Assembly (NCBI RefSeq): GCF_019091135.1
Contig: NZ_JAGXJW010000002.1
Coordinates: 62,001-126,000, forward strand
Source: Cohnella sp. GbtcB17
GTDB taxonomy: Bacteria > Bacillota > Bacilli > Paenibacillales > Paenibacillaceae
Reading direction: 5' to 3'
DNA length: 64,000 nucleotides
This document shows, piece after piece, positions 34,601 to 43,600 of this stretch. Position numbers and translations under genes: made by a program. Each line of letters opens with the position of its first letter. The stretch's first letter is position 1. The notes beneath the pieces were generated by a model, which worked only from the letters and a program-made list of their open reading frames with translations, was not told where the DNA came from and made no database searches.

Positions 34601-37600
34601 CGGGTACATGCCGAACGCCCGGAACGCCTGCAGCGCTTCTCCCGAGGAGAGGCCGTATTCTTCCTTCGCCAGCCGCGCGCCCGTCCGAAGATCGAACCGC
34701 TGCTGTGCGTAAATAAAGGCGATCGCGTCGGCGAAGGACGATTGTCCGCCCGCCGTCAGCAGCTCGCGGATCGCATGTTCGACCGTTTGGCCGTAAACGC
34801 CCGCCGCCGCGTAGAGCACGACGCTGTCGCTCTCGCTGCTCTGCGCGAGCAACGCCTGCGCCGCCCGGCCGAGCGGCGCGTCGAAGTGATCGCGGGCGAT
34901 CGCCGCGATATCCTGCAGCGAGAACCCGGCATCCCGCAAGTACGGAATGGCCGCATCCAGCGTAGAGATACCCTCTGCCGCAAGCGCGGCGGCAGCGACC
35001 GCCGTCTTGCTGTCTCCGTAAATGCCTGCCACCGTCTGAATGACCTTTGTCAGTTCGTACGGGTAAGCATCGGTCAGCAGCCTGGCCGCTTCGCCCGAAT
35101 CCAGCCCATAATAAGACTTCAGACTGCGGGCGATCTCCGCCAGCGAATACTTCGCGTTTTTCATGAAACCGATGCCGTCGGCCGGCGTCTTGCTGCCGGA
35201 TGCCGCCAGCAGTTGCCCGACCGTCACTTGTTCTTGCGCATACAGCGATTTGAGCACGGCGATCGTATTTTGCAGGTTCGGATTGCTCGAACGGGCGATC
35301 AGCGCCTGCATCACCTCGTCCATGCTATAGCCGCCGCGGACCAGCGCCGGACCCGACACGCTCGGATCCCGGTATTCCGTATAGCGGGATGCCAGCAGGT
35401 TGATGACGGAGCCCGCCGAGGCGCCCTGCGCCTTGAGCGTCTTCACCCACAGCGCGACGGGATTGCCCCCGAACGCCCAGGCGACAGCCGACCCGATCGC
35501 GTCCTGATCGTAGAACTGCACGGCCAGCAGCGCCGCGATCGCACTCGACTCGTCCAGTCCGTACTGCTCCCGCAGCACGAGCGCGATATCCTTCAGCGGA
35601 TACGGACGCAGGCGGACGACGATCTGGTCTTCTGTCAGTCCCTTGGATTGCAAATACAAGGCCGCTTCCTTGGCTGCGATGCCGTACCTGCTGAACACCT
35701 TGATCCAGTCCCAGCCCTCGCTGTCGTAAACGGCGGCCAGGTCCCCGATCGGATACCCGCTGCCGCTCAGCACGGCGGTGAGCGCGGACATCTGCGACTC
35801 CCGCGAGCTGCCGGGGTACAGCGCGATCGTGCCTTCGATGATCTGCGCCAGCGTGAACTTGCCGGTCGCGCTCAGCGTCAGCGTGATATCGCCGATGGAC
35901 GAAGCGCCGAACAGGAACTTGGCGTCCTTGGCGAGCTTGCCCGCGTCGCAGGCGCAATTGGCCGTCTGCTGCTCGATCCACGCCGGCATCGTCTGGCCGA
36001 ACTGCGAGATGAGCGCCTCCTGATACTCGTAAAACGGATATCGCTCGCTCAGGCCCGCCGCCAGATTCGTCGGGTTGGCCGGCTCGGCCGCGTCGTTCGC
36101 GTACGCGGCGCGCAGCGCGGCGAGCGCCTCCGCCGCCGAATACCATGCGCCGGTGGCGAACATGTCCCGGACGGCGTCCTTCATCGTATAGGCCGTGCCG
36201 TCCGCCGTCACGGCGTCGTGCACGTAAGTCAGCGAAGCCGCGAGCGGGTAGTGCGCCGTCTCCAGGAAGTTCTCCAGCACCGGCGCGCGGCCGACGTAGA
36301 CGTGCTTCAGGAAGTAATCCGCCACTGCCGCCGGGTCGTAGCCGCCCTGGAGCAGCGTCGCGAACAGCCCCTTGGCGTCGAAGCCCCACGGATGAAACAT
36401 CGCCTCCATCGCGTCATATGCGGAAGCCATATCCGCGCCGTATACGGTGCGCAGCATCGTCGCCGCCGTGGTCTTGCCGAATCCGCCTTGCACCAATTGG
36501 CTTGCCGTCTCCCGCATCGTGAGCGAGGTGCCCCATGCGCCCATCACCTGACGGGCGACCGTCTCGGGATCCCCGCCCCGGCCAAGCAGGGCCGCGACAG
36601 CCGTCGCTGCGCTGCCCCCGGCCGCCCGGATGGCATCCGCCACGTCGAACGCGGACATTCCTTGGCCGAGCATGGCCGCCGCCGCGTCCGCCGGCGAGAA
36701 TATCCCGCTGGCTGCGGCATATAGATCGGCGCCGGCGATTCCCGCTTGCGCGAGCGCCCGGACGGCCTCCGCCGCATCCGCGAACGTATAAAGCTGCCGG
36801 ACGGCTGCGCCGATCGCCTTCGCCGGGTAACCTGCGCCGCTCAGCAGCCCGGCTACCGTCGCCGCATCCGCGGCGAACAGCGTCTTGCCCGCCGCGGCGG
36901 CATCGGCCGCGGACATGCCGCCGGCCGCCAGCGCCTGCATCGTGCCGGCATCGGTCAGGCCGTATGCTCCCTGCACCGCGCCTGCGGTGTCGGCAGGCCC
37001 GTACAGACTTCGCAGTTGTGTCACGGCGGCGTCGCCCGTTTCATGGAGCGCGCGGTTCATCGTCTGCGCCGCGGCCTTCGCGGACGCACCCGCCGCCTTC
37101 AGGCCGCGCAAGATATCCCGCGTCTGATAGCCGGCGTCGCGGAAGCTGCCGGCGAATTCCTCCGGCGCGTAGCCCCCGCTCGCGAAGCCCGCGATCCACG
37201 CATCCGGCGTATTCGGCAAGTAGCGCTTCTCCCGAAGTGCGCTGAACGCCGTCTGGGCGTCCAGGTCCATCTCGTAGAGCAGCTTGACGAGTGCCGCAAA
37301 GTCCAGCTGATATTCTTTGCCTACGGCGGCCGCGTACAACGCGGCGGAGAAACCGCCCTCGCGCAGCAGCTTCGCGGTCTCCTCCGCCGTGCGTCCGAAC
37401 TGTCCGTGCAGCATGGCGGCCGGCGCATCGGCGTTCCAGCTGTCGACGTAGCTCTGCACGAGACCGAGCTCGCTCGATGCGTTCAGTGCCGGCGTCCCGC
37501 CGAATTGAGCGAGGAATGCGCCGTTCTCCCCTTTCACCCGGTTCACGCCGGTATAGGCGACCGCCAGCTCGTCGGTCGAACGAAGGAGCGAGCCGCTCCA

Positions 37601-40600
37601 GGTCAGCTTGACGGTCGTCGCGTTGACGAAGTACGACTTGACTCCGCTTTGCCATTGGCCGCCTATTTTCAGCGCGAAGCCCGCGCTCGTATCCATCGAG
37701 ACGAGCGGCGCGTCGAAGGTCAGCAGCACGCTCGCGCTGTCCGCGCCGGATACCGCCTGGAGCATCACCGGCGGCTTCTTGGCATATTGCACGGTTCGGT
37801 CGGCGCCCAGATCGTAGCCCGCTTTGGACAACGCCAGCGTTAGCGGATAGTCGCTCGGCCAGGATACTCCGACCTGGTAGGTGCGTCCCGCGTCGGGCGT
37901 CGCGATCTTCAGATCGTAGTAGGCGTTAACAAATCCCGGCTTGAACAGCTTGATATCCAGATCCGGCACCGGCTCGGAAAGCACGATCGTGAAGCCCGCT
38001 TCGTTCGGGTTCAACACGGTAGCCGTCACGGCGATCGGCACCTGTACTTGCGTCCCGCCGCTCGATCCGAAAGTGTAGCCCGTCTTGTTCAGCTTCAGCG
38101 TGTACGCGCGCCCCTCCGTCAGCTTGACGTCGACCGCATACTTCGCTGCCGTGTCTCCCGCGACCGCGCCGCCAACAGCGACCGGTTGCCCGTCTTCGTT
38201 CAACAGCTCGATGTCGTCCGCGGTCAGCCCGGGAACCGCCTGGTTAAAGGCGAGCGCGAATCCGTTCTTCGAGATGCCGGACACCTGGACCTGAACCTGG
38301 ATCGGCAAAATAACCTGCAGCGGCGCGGCCGTCGGGTGGGCCGGGTCGCGGACGTCGATCGTATACGCTTCGCCTCTCGTCAACGAATAGACGACCTGGA
38401 AGCGACGTCCCGTATGGGAAGCGCCGGATAGATCGAAAAACGAGACCGAATTCAGCCGGATCCGCGTGCCGGACGCATCCGTTAAGTAGACGTCGTCCGG
38501 CTTCAGACTCGGCACGGCGTCGCCGAGCTCAAGGACGAAGCCGACGTCGGAGACGCCGCTCGCCGACAGCGCGAGCGCCGGCCGCGCCTCGCGCTGCAGG
38601 GCCGGACCGAAGTCGTAGCCGTTCGCGGCGAGCTGCAGCGTGTACGTCTCATGTGCGACGAGCTCGGCCGCCGCTTGATAGGACAGCCCGTCCGCGGACG
38701 CCGTCCAGTCGGAGACGGGAACGGCCTTTCCGGCGCTGTCCTTCAGCGCCAGATTGCCGGCGGTCAACCCGGGTACGGCCCGATCCAGCCGGATCGTGAA
38801 CCCGGTCGTTAGCAGCGCCGCCACGTCGGCTTGCACGGCCAGCGGCACGACAAAGCCGGTATCGGCGCCGAAGTCGTAGCCCGTTTTGGAGAGGCGCAGG
38901 CTGTAGCGCTGCTGCGCCTGGAGCGCAGCCTGCACCGCGTAGGTAGCGCCGCCGTCCGACGTCGTCATGGCGGCGACCGCGATCGGCTTGCCTTCCTGAT
39001 CGAGCAGCGTGGCATTCGAAGCGGTCAGCCCCGGGACCGGGGCGGCCAGGCGGATCGTCAGTCCGGACGTCCGTACGTCCGAATAAGCGGCGGTTACCGG
39101 GATCGGTACGTTCAGCGTCATCGGATTGCCGAAGTCGTAGCCGGACAGCGCGATCGTCAGCGTATAGTTACTGCCGCCCGTCATTCCTGCGGTGAGCATG
39201 TAACTGGCACCACCATTCGTCGTCGTTGCGCCGGTCAGCGCCACCGCATGCCCGGACGCGTCGCGCAGCGAGAAGCTCGCTGCGTTCAGTCCGCCGACCG
39301 CCGGCGAGAGCGACACCGTCGCGCCCGTCTCGGACACCGCGGATACCGCGGCAGTAACCGCGTCCGGGATATCCGCCGTCAGCGGTTCGTCGAAGTCGTA
39401 GCCGGCCTTGGCGATCGTCACCGTATACGTCTCGCCCCCAGCGTAATCGGCGACGATCCGGTAAGTCGCGCCGTCGTCGTCGGTCGAGACCGCTCCGACA
39501 GGGAGCGTGCCGCCTGCGCCGCTGCGCAGCGCAAAGCTGCCTTCGTCGAGCCCCGGCACCGCCGGGTTGAAGCCGACCTTGATCTCGCGCGGACTCGCGC
39601 CGGTGATGGCCGTCCGCTCGAACACCGGCACGCTGAACGGGATCGGATCGCCGAACGCATAGCCGTCCTTTTCCGGGACGATCGTGTAGCTCTCCGTCTG
39701 CAGGAAGTCGGCGGACAGCTCGTACGTCGTGCCGCCGTCCGTCGATTCTGCCGTCAGCACAGGGAGACGCAAGCCGTCGGAAGCGCGCCTTAACACGAAC
39801 TCTCCGAGCCGCATGTCCGGGATCGGCCGATCGAGCGTCAGACTGAAGGTACGGCTGCCGCCCGCCCCCAGGCCGCCGAAGGTCGCCTCCGCCTTCCGCA
39901 CGATCAGCGGGATGCCCGGGCCATAGTCGTCGCCCGGCTTGGTGATCGTAACCGTATAGTTCACGTCAGGCACAAGCGGCGCATCGATCTCGTAGCTCAG
40001 TCCGTTATCCTTGGATACGATGCCGCTGGTCTTGACGGCATTGCCCTGGTCGTCCATGACGACGAGCTTGAACTCGCTGCTCCAGTTCACCGCGCGGTCG
40101 AAGTTGAGCCGGAAGCCGCGAACCGATACGAGGTCCACCGACGCCGCCCGCCGATTCAGGCTGAACGGAATCGTGAATTTCACCGTGTAATTCGGCTTGT
40201 CGATCGTGACCGTATAGGTCTTGCCCGCCGTCAGCGGCACGGACACCTGATAGGTCGCTCCGCCGTCCGCGGACACGGCGGACGACGCCGGATAGCGGGT
40301 GCCGCCGCTATCCTTCACGACGATCTCGGCCGCCGCCAGATCGGGAATCGGCATGCCCAGGAGCAGCAAGAACCCTTGCTGGTTCTGGAACATCGTCGTG
40401 ATGCCGACCGCGATGCTGAGGCCGAACGTCAGCGGCTTGCCGAAGTCGTAGCCCGGCTTGGAGACGGTCAGCGTATACGTCTCTTGCGCGTTGAAGGCGC
40501 CAGTCAGCTTGTACGAGCCGCCGCCAAGATCGGCCATCGCGAACGATACCGGACGTCCCTTGCTGTCCCGCAGGTCGAAGCTGCTCTTGACAAGGCCGAG

Positions 40601-43600
40601 CTCCTGGCCTCCGTAGCTGCCGATACCAAGCAGCAGCTCCGTGCTTGTCGTGAGCGAGACGAGGACGTTCGCCGGAATCGGGATATCGAACGCGAGCGGC
40701 GCATCGAGCGCGAATTCGTCGCGCTGCACGTAGAGCGTGTATCCTGCCCCCGGCTCGAGCGCGCCTTGGCCGACTGCGTAACGGAACTGATAGGTGAGGC
40801 CCTGGTCCGTCGTCGAGAAGCTGTACAGGCTCGTGTGGACAATGCTGCCGTTTGGATCGCGCAGGACGACCTCCGCGTCCTTCAGGCCCGCGACCTTTTC
40901 GCCGAATTGGAGCGTGAAGCCCGTAGACGTCACGTTTTTGATCGTCGGCGCCAGCGACTTGCGCACGGCGAACGACACAGCCTTCGTCAGTTGATAGGAC
41001 GATGGCGACTTGTACTGTACCGTGTAAAACTTCCCGGGCGTCAGCGCGGCCGTCAGTGCGTAGCTGCCGCCGCCGTCCTCGGATACCGCGCCGGTCACGG
41101 GGATCGCCGTACCCGAGGCATCGCGGACGATGAAGCCCGCGCCGGTCAGCCCGTCGACCGGCGAAGCGAACCGGACCGTAAGGCCCGCCGCCGTGCCGTC
41201 CGCGGCCGAGATCTCCGTCGGGAATCCGAACGTCGGAGAAGTCAGCGCGTAATCCGCGAGCTCCGGCGCAGCCGCCGGATTGAGCGCGATGCTGTACGTA
41301 TGGGCGGCTGAGAAAGCCGGGAGCCGCAGCCGATAAACGGTGCCGCCGCCGGCCATGGCGTATTCGTACGGATAATAGTCGTTCCCCGCTTCGTCCCGGG
41401 CGAACACGCCGCCGTACTGCGCCTCTGGAAGCGCGGACGAGAAGCGGACTTCGATGCGTCCGTCCAGCGTCGTCTGCACGATCGTTGCCGATAAGAAATA
41501 TCCGACGTGGAACGTGACGGGCGACGCAAAGCGGAAGAAGTCTTTGCTCAGCGTCAGCTTGTAGTCTCGTCCGCTGGTCAAGCCGACATGGACGCGGTAG
41601 CTGGCCCCGCCGTTCGCGGTGGACAGCGTCACACCGCTAAGGCGATTGCCGCCCGCATCGCGCAGATCGAGATTGGCCGGCATCAAGCCGGGCACGGCGC
41701 TGCCGAACGTCAGGTCGAAGCCGTCCGCCGCGATGCGGTCCACGACCGGGACGCCTGCGTCGACCGTGCCGTCGGCCTGGAATGCGACGCCTTCCGCCGG
41801 CTGATGACCGGGCAGCTTCAGAATGTAGCTGCCGCCGGTCAGCGCCGCGGCCAGACGGTAGGTGCGACCCTGATCGGTCGTCGTCGCCGAATCGATCGCG
41901 ACGGGCGCGCCCGTATCCGTATGGACGAGCTCGAAGCTGTAGGCACCTAGGTCGCTAAGCGCTTCGCTTAGATTCACCGTCAGTCCGCTGTCGGTAATAT
42001 GATCGACCGTCATGGTCGCGACGACCGGCACCGTGAAGTAGAACGAATCCTCTTCGATGTCGGCATCCACCGACAGCTTGTAGTCGCCCGGCGTGAGCGC
42101 GGCCGCGAACCGGTAGCTGGCCCCATTGTCGCTTGTCTTGACGGAATCGATCCGCAGCGCGCTGCCGACGACTGCGCCATCTTTCACCTTATACAGGGCA
42201 AAGGCGTGCGCGGTATCGATCGCGACAGGCGGGTTAAGCGCCAGTGCAAACCCGGTCCTGGAAGGATCTACGATCGTATTGCGGGCATACACATTAATCC
42301 GATGCGGACCGCCGAAGTCGTAGCCTTCCTTGACGACGGTCACATCGTAGCTGCGGCCCCGCGCGCCGTCAAAAGTGGCGATGAATGCGTTCTGCATCGG
42401 GATGAGCGCCTTGATCGTGACCGGGGCGCCCGATGCATCCGCAATCCGATAGTTGTCCATGGTCGTCGGCACGGACGGATTCAGTCCGATAAACGCGGCC
42501 AGGTCGGCCAACCCGCCCCAGTTGTTAATCGTCGGACGGATGATTTGCAGCGCGCCGCCGAAGTCGTAGCCCGCATGATGTACGTCCAGCGCATAGTCGC
42601 TGTACGTCATTTGCTCCGGTACCAGCAGGTAGCTCCGGCCTCCGTCATCCGTCGTCGCCGACGCGAGCGCATAAGGCGTGCCGTCCCGGTGCGTCAGCTC
42701 GAACGCCTCTGCGGGCAATCCGGGTACCGGTACGCTGAAATGCACGCGCAAGCCGGCATCGATGTAGTTCACCGATTCGAAGGTCGTGTAGCGGCTGACG
42801 GCGATCGTCTCGGGTACTTCAAGCTCTCCCGAAAAGACGAGATCCGACACCGAGATGCGATACCCATAGGCGCCGGCTGCCGACAGATCGGCCGTCACGA
42901 CGGCGGACAGACCGTCCGCCGCAAGTTGTACGCCCTGAACGGCGACTGCCGCGCCCGACGCCCCCGTCAGCGTGATCCGGTCCGCGGTCAACGCCGCGAC
43001 CGGCGAGCCGAAGCGGACGGAGAAGCCTTGATAAGTCGCCCACTCGATCGTAGAAGGCGATTCGGTCGCCTGCACGGACAGCACAAGCGGCTCGCTGAAG
43101 GCATAGCCCGGCTTGTTCAGCGATACGGTGTACGTATCGCCCAGCTCGAGCGGCGCGTACACCTCGACGATCGTATGCGAGGACTCCGTCTCCAGCATGT
43201 TGATGCCCACAACCGTCTCTCCGCTGTCCTTGATCGTGAAGCTGTCCATCTCCAGCTCCGGCACCGGCTTGTCCAGCGACAAAACAAAGCCGGACGAAGA
43301 AAGCCGGTTCACGCTCGGCGTGACGACCACGAGACCTGCGGGCACCGTGAAGGTCAAGCCGCTGCCGAAGCCGTAGCCCGCCTTGACGATCGTCAGCCGA
43401 TACGTCTCGCCTTCGATCAACGAGGCCGCGATCGCATACGTTGCTCCGCCGTCTTCGGTGACGGCGCTCGTCACGGCCACGCTGTCTGCGCCGTGCGTCA
43501 ACTGGAACTGGCCGGCGGACAGATCCGGAATTGGCACGCTCAAGCCGACGGACAATCCCGCAGCGCCGGCCGCACCGCTCGGAGCCAGCGTGACGACGAT

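Noticed and set aside
34202-36724. 840-codon open frame on the plus strand
   Set aside because: Antisense shadow of the helical-repeat half of the giant gene, with low-complexity Arg-rich translation and no ribosome site.
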